This document shows, piece by piece, positions 1 to 5,178 of a DNA stretch of 5,178 nucleotides. The notes beneath the pieces are model-generated. The model was not told the DNA's origin. It worked only from the letters and a program-made list of their open reading frames with translations, and did not search any database. The position numbers and the translations under genes were made by a program. Position 1 is the first letter of the stretch; every line of letters starts with the position of its first letter. The stretch is from Neisseriaceae bacterium (GTDB taxonomy: Bacteria; Pseudomonadota; Gammaproteobacteria; Burkholderiales; UBA11063). The stretch spans positions 1 through 5,178 of the forward strand of contig CANISK010000119.1 in assembly GCA_947470205.1 (NCBI GenBank). The letters are read 5' to 3'.

Positions 1-62
1 GAGCCTACGCGGGAATGACAGGAGCCTACGCGGGAATGACAGGAGCCTACGCGGGAATGACA
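1..62. repeat. Three-copy 21-bp tandem repeat (cut by window edge)
   Basis: Units start at 1, 22 and 43 and are identical over 20 bases; the third lacks the last G. Each carries the core CCTACGCGGGAATGACA. Its reverse complement, TGTCATTCCCGCGTAGG, resembles one arm of the dispersed ATTCCCGCG...CGCGGGAAT palindromes common in proteobacterial intergenic DNA (Neisseria dRS3 is one example). The second arm is missing, so a unit does not fold on itself. The array is much more GC-rich than its surroundings and lies about 45 bp beyond the ptsI stop codon. The copy number is a minimum because the array runs off the window. Confidence 0.9.
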
Positions 63-108
63 ATTATCCTGTTTTTTTATCTTAATTTATTTTAACCCTT
101 AATTCACA
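63..108. other. Short intergenic spacer after ptsI, no clear terminator
   Basis: This AT-rich spacer lies between the ptsI stop codon and the tandem repeat. Read on the minus strand it contains an A-rich run and a tiny TTAA-CCC-TTAA inverted repeat (4-bp arms), too weak to be called an intrinsic terminator. I see no T-tract after a stable stem in the direction of transcription, so the operon may end further left, within or beyond the repeat array. Confidence 0.5.
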
Positions 109-1845
109 TTAGAGTATATTTAACTCTTCTAATAGCTCATCCATTTTTTCTATTTGTTCGCATTTTAGTATTTTGTTTACTGTTTTCATGATTAATGAGA
201 TATCAGTATTTAGAATAACGTTTTTTACATTTAGTAAATTTGATGAATACATAGAAAAACGTCTCAAACCCATGCCAAGTAGGAGCCTTGTCATTTGAGT
301 GTCTCCTGCCATTTCTCCACAGATTGATACGGGTACATCTGCCTTATCGCAGGTTTTAATTACGTGGTAGATTATCTTTAGCACTGCTGGGTGAAGTGGG
401 TTATAAAGGTAGTTCACCGATTCATCATTTCTATCTACTGCAAGAAGGTATTGGATGAGGTCATTGGTACCAATTGATACAAAATCTACTAATGGGATAA
501 TGGATTTGATGGCAATTGCAATCGATGGGACTTCGATCATGGCGCCAATTTTTATTTTTGGGTTAAACGAAATTTTTTCATCTTTTAATTCTTCCATTGC
601 ATAGTTTAAATGATTTATAGCCTGTTTCAGTTCTATACTTGATGATATCATGGGGAACATCACTTGGATATCGCCATAGTAAGATGCACGTAATATTGCT
701 CGCAACTGTGTTTTAAAGAATGAATATTCGGCAAGGGATAAACGAATACCGGTAAGCCCCAGCGCTGGGTTCATACCATCATTATGATTCATGAGGTTCC
801 ATGATGGGTTTTTGTCCACCCCCAAGTCTGCAGTTCTGATTGTCACTGAATTATGCTTCATTTCTAATGCAAGTTTTTTATATGTCTCAAATTGTTCATC
901 TTCGGTAGACAGGTGATCTTCATTTGCTAGAAATAAAAATTCACTCCTAAAAAGACCAATACCTTGTGCATAGTTATATCTTGCATCCACAATATCATTT
1001 ACTGTATCAATATTTGCAAATAATGATACATTTACCCCATCAAGTGTTACCGTTTCATTTTTACGAATTTCTTTTAATTTGGTGCGTGAATGAAGCCAAT
1101 CTTGCTGCAGTTTTTTGTATTCTTTGAGAACTATTTCATCTGGGTTGATTATCAATACACCATTTACACCATCAACAATGATTAGCTCATCATCCTTAAT
1201 GAGCTGTCTTGAAAATGATGCGCCCACAATGGATGGGATATCTAAATTTCTCCCAACAATTGCGGTGTGGGATGTGAGACTTCCCACTTCAGTTACAAAC
1301 CCCGAGAAATTAGAATTTTTAAAATGGATTAAATCCGCTGGCGATAAGTCGTGAGTAACTAAGATACCATATTCAATTTTTCCAACACTATCCCAGTTAA
1401 ATTGATTACCATCTAAATTTTTAAATATCCGCTCTAGAACTTGTATAACGTCATATTTACGCTCTTTTAGATACTGGTCTTCCATTTCTGCAAACTGGTC
1501 TGAGAGCCTATCTGCTTGTAATTTTAACGCCCACTCTGCGTTGCAAAATTCTTCTTTAATGATTTTAATTGGCGCTTGAGAGATTTGAGAGTCATTTAGC
1601 ATCATGATACTGAGAGATAAAAATGCACCTAGCTCAGCTGGAGCGTCAAATGGTATATCCCCCCTTAGTCTTTCTAACTCAAGACGGGTTTTGTATATTG
1701 CATCTTCAAACCGTGATATTTCATCAGGTAATTCATCCTCTTCCAAAAAATGCAATGTTGCATCATCCAGATATTTATCTAAGATATAGGCATTACCAAT
1801 TGCAATACCGCCACCTAGTCCAATACCATGTATCATGATACTCAT
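109..1845 (-). CDS. ptsI: PTS enzyme I (phosphoenolpyruvate-protein phosphotransferase)
   Basis: Cytoplasmic enzyme that takes phosphate from phosphoenolpyruvate onto a histidine and passes it to HPr. At 578 residues it has the usual length. The N-terminal HPr-binding/swivel part (about 1-230) holds the phospho-histidine H193 in TSHTAI (191-196). The C-terminal PEP-binding barrel (about 255-545) keeps the expected active-site residues: R300 (GIGLFRSEF), R337 (IRTADLG), E438 (MIEVP), N461-D462 (GTNDL), R472 and C509 (SICGEMAGD). The start MSIMIHGI fits the N-terminus of betaproteobacterial EI, so I prefer it to Met4. It begins 5 nt after the HPr stop with only a weak GAAGA upstream, suggesting translational coupling. 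Oddities: GSL replaces the common GGR before TSHT, and LGLTGIR replaces LGLRAIR near 362-368. Last gene of the operon; the family assignment is very secure. Confidence 0.97.
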   Translation of the reverse strand: MSIMIHGIGLGGGIAIGNAYILDKYLDDATLHFLEEDELPDEISRFEDAIYKTRLELERLRGDIPFDAPAELGAFLSLSIMMLNDSQISQAPIKIIKEEFCNAEWALKLQADRLSDQFAEMEDQYLKERKYDVIQVLERIFKNLDGNQFNWDSVGKIEYGILVTHDLSPADLIHFKNSNFSGFVTEVGSLTSHTAIVGRNLDIPSIVGASFSRQLIKDDELIIVDGVNGVLIINPDEIVLKEYKKLQQDWLHSRTKLKEIRKNETVTLDGVNVSLFANIDTVNDIVDARYNYAQGIGLFRSEFLFLANEDHLSTEDEQFETYKKLALEMKHNSVTIRTADLGVDKNPSWNLMNHNDGMNPALGLTGIRLSLAEYSFFKTQLRAILRASYYGDIQVMFPMISSSIELKQAINHLNYAMEELKDEKISFNPKIKIGAMIEVPSIAIAIKSIIPLVDFVSIGTNDLIQYLLAVDRNDESVNYLYNPLHPAVLKIIYHVIKTCDKADVPVSICGEMAGDTQMTRLLLGMGLRRFSMYSSNLLNVKNVILNTDISLIMKTVNKILKCEQIEKMDELLEELNIL

Positions 1846-1850
1846 ATTAT

Positions 1851-2120
1851 TTAATTTTCTTCATAAAATTTATTATTGATGAGTTCGGATATTTTTGTCA
1901 TTGCAAGATTTTCATCCGCTCCTTCGATTGTTATTTTTATGGTACTACCCCAATTTGCAGACAACATCATAACTGACATAATGCTTTTTGCATTTGCGGT
2001 TCTTCCCTCTTTATCAATAATGATTTTTGAGGTGAATTGGTTGGCTAATTCTACTAATTTGGACGATGCACGAGCATGAATACCAAGTTTATTTATAATG
2101 TTTATATCAAAAATTAACAT
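1851..2120 (-). CDS. ptsH: Phosphocarrier protein HPr
   Basis: Small cytoplasmic phosphocarrier of 89 residues, normal for HPr. It accepts phosphate from EI on H15 in the motif NKLGIHARAS (10-19, with R17 also conserved) and hands it to EIIA proteins. S46 in NAKSIM (43-48) matches the regulatory serine phosphorylated by HPr kinase/phosphorylase in Gram-positives and many proteobacteria, including Betaproteobacteria. Such regulation is plausible here, but no hprK lies in the window. The start codon overlaps the stop of the upstream EIIA gene by 7 nt (ATGTTAA) and is preceded by a perfect GGAGGT. Position 56 is Trp (SANWGS) where many relatives have a small or charged residue. Confidence 0.97.
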   Translation of the reverse strand: MLIFDINIINKLGIHARASSKLVELANQFTSKIIIDKEGRTANAKSIMSVMMLSANWGSTIKITIEGADENLAMTKISELINNKFYEEN

Positions 2121-2509
2121 TTTTTACCTCCAACGTGAATAATACCAGACAACCCACCATCTAAAGTTTTTTGGATACATAACTCTAGCCCATCTTTAGC
2201 ATATGAAATAGCACGAATAAGCATTGGTAAATTTAACCCGGCTATCATTTCAATTTGTTGCGGTTTAAGTAACTTTTGCGCTATATTGCTTGGGGTTGCA
2301 CCATATATATCAGATAAAATCAATATTTCGTTATCCTCTCCAATTTTTATGATTAGTTTTTGTACTGATGAGATGATATATTCTACAGTATCAGTGGGTG
2401 TTACTGCTATTGTATGTAAATAATTCACATCTTTTGCAATGATATTTTCCACGCAAGACTTAAAGCTATTGGCTAGTTCACAATGTGCTATTACTAGTAT
2501 GTTTACCAC
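2114..2509 (-). CDS. PTS mannose-family EIIA protein
   Basis: Cytoplasmic phosphoacceptor of the mannose-type EIIA family (131 residues, one domain). H9 in VIAHCELA corresponds to the phosphorylated histidine (His10 in E. coli ManX), and D67 in LSDIYGATPSN (65-75) to the conserved active-site aspartate. GLNLPMLIRA (91-100) is another family block. There is no attached EIIB domain and no EIIB, EIIC or EIID gene nearby, so sugar uptake by this set alone is unlikely; a regulatory role is inferred. The start is GTG, overlapping the ubiD TAG stop by one base (TAGTG), with GGAG seven bases upstream. Equivalent genes precede ptsH and ptsI in Betaproteobacteria, where they are usually annotated manX-like or PTS fructose IIA; I leave the symbol empty because substrate and role are not evident. 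Confidence 0.93.
   Translation of the reverse strand: MVNILVIAHCELANSFKSCVENIIAKDVNYLHTIAVTPTDTVEYIISSVQKLIIKIGEDNEILILSDIYGATPSNIAQKLLKPQQIEMIAGLNLPMLIRAISYAKDGLELCIQKTLDGGLSGIIHVGGKKC
2126..2131 (-). promoter_or_regulatory. Strong Shine-Dalgarno for ptsH
   Basis: The minus strand reads GGAGGT, five A residues, then the ATG of ptsH. It lies inside the last codons of the EIIA gene. This is the best ribosome binding site in the operon and fits the need for abundant HPr. Confidence 0.85.
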
Positions 2510-3984
2510 TATTTTACTCCACTTTGATTGATAATGTGAGTGTATAAATCAGTCATTTTTTTGTTTATCTCTGGGTTTGGATGAATAATCTCTCCCCACT
2601 GTCTATTAGTTTCACCAACTAATTTATTGGTGGCATCTAACGCCATTTTACCACCTAACCCAGATACTGTGGATGCAAAATCTAGATAATCAATTGGAGT
2701 GTTGTCAATAAGTGTGGTGTCACGCACTGGGTCTACTCTAGTTGTAATTGCCCAAATCACCTCTTGCCAAGATCTGATATCGATATCATCATCCACAATG
2801 ACAATAAATTTAGTATACATAAATTGTCTAAGGTAACTCCACACTCCAAACATGACACGTTTTGCATGCCCTGGATATTGTTTTTTGATCGATATAATTG
2901 CCATTCTATAACTGCACCCTTCGGGTGGCAGATAAAAATCCACTATTTCTGGGAACTGTTTTTGTAAAATCGGCACAAATATTTCATTAAATGCCATGCC
3001 AAGCACTGCAGGTTCATCGATTGGTTTGCCCGTATATGTACTATGATAAATCGGGTTTTCTCGCATGGTTATGGTTTCAATTGTAAAGACTGGAAATAGC
3101 TCTTGTTCATTATAATACCCCGTGTGATCACCAAATGGCCCTTCAAGTGCTTCATCATTTGGATAGATAAATCCCTCTAATACTATCTCAGCGTATGCTG
3201 GTACTTGTAAATCATGTAATATACATTTTGTAAGTTCTGTTCTAGCTCCTCTTAATAATCCTGCAAATTGATACTCGGACAATGAATCTGGTATGGGGGT
3301 TACCGCACCCAATATAGTTGCTGGATCACAACCAATAACCACAGCAACTGGATAGGGTGTATCTGGGTATTTCGCTCTAAACTCTTTATAATCTAGCGCA
3401 CCACCTCTATGCCGTAGCCAACGCATAATAACTTTATTTTTAGCTAACACCTGTTGTCTATATATACCCAAATTTTGTCGTTTTTTGCTTACTCCACGAG
3501 TAACCACAAGCCCCCAAGTAATAAGTGGCGCGATATCTTTTGGATGACAATGCCAAATGGGAAGTGCGGACAAATCAACCTCTTCTTTTGGGATGATAAT
3601 CTCATGGACTAATGGATTTTTGATAACTTTTGGTATCATGCTATACAGTTGCTTTAAAAGTGGCAATTTACTAATTGCATCTTTAATGCCGCTTGGTGCT
3701 TGTGGTTCTTTTAGATTGGCAAGTAGCGTACCAAATTGACGCAAGTCTTTTAGGTTATCAAGCCCCATGGCATTAGCCACTCTTTTTGTGGTGCCAAATA
3801 AATTACCCAAGACACTCATCGGGAGGTTTTCATTAGTAAATAAAATGGCTGGGCCATTATTTTTAATGGCAATATCACAAAAAGTTGCCATTTCTAAGTG
3901 TGGTGATATATAATGACTAATAGATATTAATTCATTACAATTTTCGAGCTGGGCAATAAAGCCTCTTAAATCTGTGTATTTCAT
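2509..3984 (-). CDS. ubiD: UbiD: 4-hydroxy-3-polyprenylbenzoate decarboxylase
   Basis: Prenylated-FMN-dependent decarboxylase that converts 4-hydroxy-3-polyprenylbenzoate to 2-polyprenylphenol in ubiquinone biosynthesis. The 491 residues are close to E. coli UbiD (497), and long blocks look nearly identical from memory: QNLGIYRQQ (170-178, with R176), RHRGGALDY (191-199), EIVLEG (266-271), [11 protein letters not shown] (281-291), [10 protein letters not shown] (351-360) and [10 protein letters not shown] (429-438). E281 and D286, with R176, match the Glu-Arg-acid network of the family, so the enzyme should be active. It needs the cofactor made by UbiX, which is not in this window. The ATG is preceded by AAGGGA about 4-5 nt upstream. 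The gene heads the operon, and its upstream side directly abuts the IS right end, so its native promoter is not visible. Confidence 0.97.
   Translation of the reverse strand: MKYTDLRGFIAQLENCNELISISHYISPHLEMATFCDIAIKNNGPAILFTNENLPMSVLGNLFGTTKRVANAMGLDNLKDLRQFGTLLANLKEPQAPSGIKDAISKLPLLKQLYSMIPKVIKNPLVHEIIIPKEEVDLSALPIWHCHPKDIAPLITWGLVVTRGVSKKRQNLGIYRQQVLAKNKVIMRWLRHRGGALDYKEFRAKYPDTPYPVAVVIGCDPATILGAVTPIPDSLSEYQFAGLLRGARTELTKCILHDLQVPAYAEIVLEGFIYPNDEALEGPFGDHTGYYNEQELFPVFTIETITMRENPIYHSTYTGKPIDEPAVLGMAFNEIFVPILQKQFPEIVDFYLPPEGCSYRMAIISIKKQYPGHAKRVMFGVWSYLRQFMYTKFIVIVDDDIDIRSWQEVIWAITTRVDPVRDTTLIDNTPIDYLDFASTVSGLGGKMALDATNKLVGETNRQWGEIIHPNPEINKKMTDLYTHIINQSGVK
2517..2520 (-). promoter_or_regulatory. 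Shine-Dalgarno deciding the GTG start of the EIIA gene
   Basis: GGAG on the minus strand, seven bases before the GTG at 2509, is embedded in the final ubiD codons. Together with the family N-terminus (VNILVIAH) it supports GTG as the start and implies coupled translation with ubiD. Confidence 0.75.
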
Positions 3985-3988
3985 ACGA

Positions 3989-3994
3989 TCCCTT
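3989..3994 (-). promoter_or_regulatory. Shine-Dalgarno for ubiD next to the IS junction
   Basis: AAGGGA lies four bases upstream of the ubiD ATG on the minus strand. It falls in the roughly 13-bp stretch between the likely IS right tip (near 3998) and the start codon, so the insertion spared the ribosome binding site but leaves no room for a native promoter. Confidence 0.6.
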
Positions 3995-4010
3995 TAAGTA
4001 AACTAACCAC

Positions 4011-4024
4011 CTGACTAAAGTCAG
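4011..4024 (-). repeat. IS right-end hairpin
   Basis: The minus strand reads CTGACT-TT-AGTCAG, a 6-bp stem with a very short loop (or 5 bp with a TTTA loop), starting about 72 bp past the original tnpB stop. The core matches the left-end hairpin, as expected for TnpA recognition of both ends. In TnpB elements this region normally also encodes the 3' part of the guide (omega) RNA. Confidence 0.75.
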
Positions 4025-4034
4025 AGGCTTTATA

Positions 4035-4062
4035 GTATAGAATATATGTAAGCGTACTATAC
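4035..4062. repeat. Inverted repeat in the IS right end
   Basis: GTATAG (4035-4040) and CTATAC (4057-4062) could form a 6-bp stem with a 16-nt loop, between the old tnpB stop and the right-end hairpin. In related elements this stretch belongs to the omega RNA scaffold, so the stem may be a remnant of that fold. The minus strand also has TATACT and TATAAA here but no convincing -35 partner, so I do not call a promoter for ubiD. Confidence 0.3.
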
Positions 4063-4095
4063 CCACATAAGGCAAATTTACCGTTGCCCTTGGTC

Positions 4096-4499
4096 TCAAT
4101 GTGTTCCATTGCTAATCCAAGCAAGATTTAGACTGGCGTTGTAGTCTTGCATGGGCTTGGAAACCACACTTGCATTTAAATATATGCTGCAGACGGCTTC
4201 GTACTTGTTTACCTGTTTTGATATTACTATGAATATTGGTTAAGTTTTCCATAATAATATTTGTGGAGTTTTGAGATAGTGCCTCAAGTACGATTTGTTT
4301 ACTGATACAATGGTTAGTATGTGTTGCATTACGTTGTTCTCTACCTGAGACTTTTTTCAAAAGTGCTTTTGCACTTTTAGAGCCGTTGGACTGTAGACGT
4401 TTACATAATACTAGATGTTTATCACGTTTATGTTTTAAGTTTGATTGATACGGCGTGCATTACAGTATCATGTGCTTTTAATGTTCTAACTTTTGACAT
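4096..4499 (-). pseudogene. tnpB: tnpB remnant (IS605 OrfB, RNA-guided nuclease), deleted and frameshifted
   Basis: Remains of the accessory TnpB gene, starting 3 nt after the tnpA stop. The ATG at 4499 gives a TnpB-like N-terminus (MSKVRTLK), then the reading breaks and stops within 23 codons. The family frame resumes after a TAA at 4460-4462 with TPYQSNLKHKRDK and runs through LQSNGSKSAK, VSGREQR, NHCISKQIV and IIMENLT, which carries the RuvC-II glutamate. After VRSRLQ it jumps in frame to HIFKCKCGFQAHA, losing the segment with the first zinc-ribbon CxxC. One extra A (4147-4148) then shifts the frame, so translation ends at 4112 as RLQRQSKSCLD. Removing that A restores DYNASLNLAWISNGTH with a stop at 4096; that D is the third RuvC aspartate. 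The RuvC-I aspartate region is also absent. No functional nuclease is possible; an 82-residue frame from a TTG at 4360 is only part of this wreck. Confidence 0.9.
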
Positions 4500-4502
4500 T
4501 AA

Positions 4503-4916
4503 TTATCTTCTTTTGGTTACGTGGTAAGAGCGTTCAATATAATTTTTAATAGTTTCTTCACTAACATTACCAGCAGTGCCAACATAATAAGATGGAGACC
4601 ATAAATGCCCACCCCACAATGTTTTATATAAATGCGGGAATTGTTGATACAATCTTCTCGCAGTAACACCTTTTAAAACTTTCACCACATCACAAAGGGC
4701 TATAGTCGGTGGCACACTTAAAAATATATGTATGTGATCTGGTTGTATTTCTTTAGCTAACACAACCCATTTATTAGCGATACAAATTTCATCAAGCAAA
4801 ACATTAATATATTCTGCAATATCTTTTTCCAAAATACATTTTCTATATTTAGGGCACCATATCACATGGTATGCGGTTTGATAGACACAATTTCTATTGG
4901 TAATAATCTTAATCAT
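4503..4916 (-). CDS. tnpA: IS200/IS605 transposase TnpA (Y1 HUH)
   Basis: Single-strand transposase that nicks and rejoins the IS ends by a covalent tyrosine-DNA link; it works as a dimer on subterminal hairpins. The 137 residues match the usual length. Family landmarks in order are CVYQTAYHVIWCPKYRK (10-26), the metal-binding HUH motif H61-I62-H63 in PDHIHIFLSV, LWSPSYYVGTAGNVSEET (105-122) and the nucleophile Y126 in IKNYIERS. The residue four after the tyrosine is S130, where IS608 and most relatives have a metal-coordinating Gln (Y127/Q131 in IS608), so activity is uncertain. The ATG has no Shine-Dalgarno and lies only 8 bases after a perfect -10 box, suggesting a leaderless or nearly leaderless message. 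Low translation is usual for TnpA. Confidence 0.93.
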   Translation of the reverse strand: MIKIITNRNCVYQTAYHVIWCPKYRKCILEKDIAEYINVLLDEICIANKWVVLAKEIQPDHIHIFLSVPPTIALCDVVKVLKGVTARRLYQQFPHLYKTLWGGHLWSPSYYVGTAGNVSEETIKNYIERSYHVTKRR

Positions 4917-4924
4917 AGAAAATA

Positions 4925-4946
4925 ATTATATCACATGTGTTATAAT
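4925..4946. promoter_or_regulatory. Palindromic divergent pair of extended -10 promoters
   Basis: The 22-bp stretch is ATTATA-T-CACATGTG-T-TATAAT, symmetrical except for the single T/T pair. Each strand therefore carries a perfect TGnTATAAT: TGTTATAAT on plus (4938-4946) and TGATATAAT on minus. The minus box would start tnpA almost at its ATG (4916). The plus box points out of the IS, through the left-end hairpin towards the gene at 5062. I see no good -35 for either, which extended -10 promoters can do without. The symmetric CACATGTG centre could also be an operator. Promoter activity is inferred from sequence only. Confidence 0.55.
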
Positions 4947-4977
4947 TCTGGTAACAATTCTACGAGTTTTTAACGGT

Positions 4978-5011
4978 AAATACCATTTGCAATAAATTGT
5001 CAATGGTATTT
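4978..5011. repeat. 10-bp-stem inverted repeat in the IS left end
   Basis: AAATACCATT (4978-4987) and AATGGTATTT (5002-5011) pair perfectly around a 14-nt loop that itself holds CAAT/ATTG. It lies between the promoter palindrome and the left-end hairpin, in what would be the 5' leader of an outward transcript. On plus it is followed by only a short T run, so it is at best a weak attenuator. Confidence 0.6.
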
Positions 5012-5023
5012 TAAGCAATTCCT

Positions 5024-5043
5024 CCCTCGACTGAAGTCGTGGG
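5024..5043 (-). repeat. IS left-end hairpin
   Basis: CCC-T-CGACT-GA-AGTCG-T-GGG folds into a stem of 5 plus 3 bp with one internal T/T mismatch. The imperfect stem and its GACT/AGTC core, shared with the right-end hairpin, are typical of the TnpA-binding subterminal palindromes of IS200/IS605. It ends 18 bases before the start codon at 5062. Confidence 0.8.
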
Positions 5044-5052
5044 TTTCCCTGC

Positions 5053-5055
5053 AGG
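5053..5055 (+). promoter_or_regulatory. IS-borne Shine-Dalgarno-like AGG before the gene at 5062
   Basis: GCAGGT (5051-5056) places AGG six bases before the ATG at 5062. The GCAGG belongs to what looks like the IS tip (CCTGCAGG, 5048-5055), so the ribosome binding site of the downstream gene may be supplied by the element. Confidence 0.4.
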
Positions 5056-5061
5056 TATTCT

Positions 5062-5178
5062 ATGAAAAATAAATTTTACTCAAACTTAATAAAAATTATT
5101 GTAATCGTATTGGTTGCATTGATTGTGACATATTGTTTTAATCGCTTTCATTTACAAAATTATTTAAATATTAATAGA
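5062..5178 (+). CDS. Partial membrane protein, possibly TVP38/TMEM64 (DedA superfamily)
   Basis: Only the first 39 codons are present; the gene runs off the right edge. The protein starts MKNKFYSN, followed by a strongly hydrophobic helix (about residues 9-25, LIKIIVIVLVALIVTYC) and then FNRFHLQNYLNINR. A basic N-terminus and one helix indicate an inner-membrane protein or uncleaved signal anchor. The helix followed by a phrase like 'hLxxYLxIxR' recalls the N-terminus of TVP38/TMEM64 proteins, but 39 residues are too few to be sure; another small membrane-anchored protein is possible. The ATG is within a few bases of the IS left tip. The reading frame is open upstream only to a TGA at 5032-5034, with no other start, so this ATG is the likely one. 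Any promoter must lie inside the IS. Confidence 0.55.
   Translation, partial: MKNKFYSNLIKIIVIVLVALIVTYCFNRFHLQNYLNINR

Larger units (their letters stand above)
3998..5060 (-). mobile_element. IS200/IS605-family insertion sequence, degenerate
   Basis: The element consists of a left-end hairpin (5024-5043), tnpA, a decayed tnpB and a right-end hairpin (4011-4024), in the standard IS605 order read on the minus strand. Both hairpins contain the stem GACT/AGTC, the kind of imperfect palindrome TnpA binds. These elements have no terminal inverted repeats and make no target duplication, so the exact tips cannot be read from one copy; I place them near 3998 and 5060 by distance from the hairpins. 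About 1.06 kb is short for a tnpA-tnpB element because much of tnpB is deleted. It sits between the divergent ubiD and membrane-protein genes and reads towards ubiD. Confidence 0.85.

Noticed and set aside
1..62. A CRISPR array
   Set aside because: The 21-bp units abut directly with no spacers between them, so this is a simple tandem repeat.
63..108. Intrinsic terminator after ptsI
   Set aside because: No stable GC stem followed by a T run on the minus strand; the visible T run is on the plus strand.
1115..1354. Plus-strand open frame of 79 codons
   Set aside because: It lies wholly antisense inside ptsI, whose protein is highly conserved there, and its translation shows no recognisable motif.
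1604..1838. Two overlapping plus-strand frames (61 and 71 codons)
   Set aside because: Antisense to the 5' part of ptsI; composition is low-complexity Ser-rich or His/Gln-rich, typical of shadow frames.
1876..2079. Plus-strand frame of 67 codons
   Set aside because: Exactly antisense to ptsH, with no independent start signal; a shadow of HPr.
2764..2967. Plus-strand frame of 67 codons
   Set aside because: Antisense to the most conserved C-terminal part of ubiD; no family resemblance.
3557..3739. Plus-strand frame of 60 codons with hydrophobic stretches
   Set aside because: Antisense inside ubiD; the hydrophobicity comes from complementing polar codons.
4020..4090. A sigma70 promoter for ubiD in the IS right end
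   Set aside because: TATACT and TATAAA occur on the minus strand, but no -35-like hexamer lies 16-18 bp upstream and there is no extended -10; evidence is too weak in AT-rich DNA.
4112..4360. An independent 82-residue protein starting at a TTG
   Set aside because: The same frame continues upstream with TnpB-like sequence, and the C-terminus is a frameshifted zinc-ribbon end; it is part of the tnpB pseudogene.

Overview
The window reads as chromosomal DNA from an AT-rich bacterium, most likely a low-GC betaproteobacterium. The clue is the compact set of soluble PTS proteins. A mannose-family EIIA with DIYGATPSN, an HPr with NAKSIM and an EI beginning MSIMIHGI all resemble the EIIA-HPr-EI cluster of Betaproteobacteria, and UbiD is of the classical proteobacterial type. 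This placement is from remembered family resemblance, not from a search.

Layout: positions 1-62 hold three copies of a 21-bp tandem repeat, cut by the window edge. From 3984 down to 109, all on the minus strand, runs a tightly packed gene set: ubiD, a mannose-type EIIA gene, ptsH (HPr) and ptsI (EI). The junctions are a 1-nt overlap, a 7-nt overlap and a 5-nt gap, so the four genes are probably one operon with translational coupling. No sugar permease (EIIB/EIIC/EIID) is present. The PTS proteins therefore look like a regulatory phosphorelay, PEP to EI to HPr to EIIA. UbiD belongs to ubiquinone biosynthesis.

From about 3998 to about 5060 lies an IS200/IS605-type element in the same orientation. 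It has an almost complete tnpA (single-tyrosine HUH transposase), a tnpB reduced by two internal deletions and a frameshift, and subterminal hairpins sharing the GACT/AGTC core at both ends. Inside its left end is a near-perfect 22-bp palindrome that forms two back-to-back extended -10 promoter motifs. At 5062 the first 39 codons of a plus-strand membrane protein begin, possibly TVP38/TMEM64 (DedA superfamily). 

The element fills nearly all the space between the divergent ubiD and membrane-protein genes: only about 13 bp on one side and a few on the other are not IS-like. Any native promoters must have been displaced or lost, and expression of both flanking genes may now depend on IS sequence. 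Apart from this promoter arrangement and the linkage of ubiD to the PTS relay, I see housekeeping genes and a decaying insertion sequence, with no clear new defence or metabolic system.
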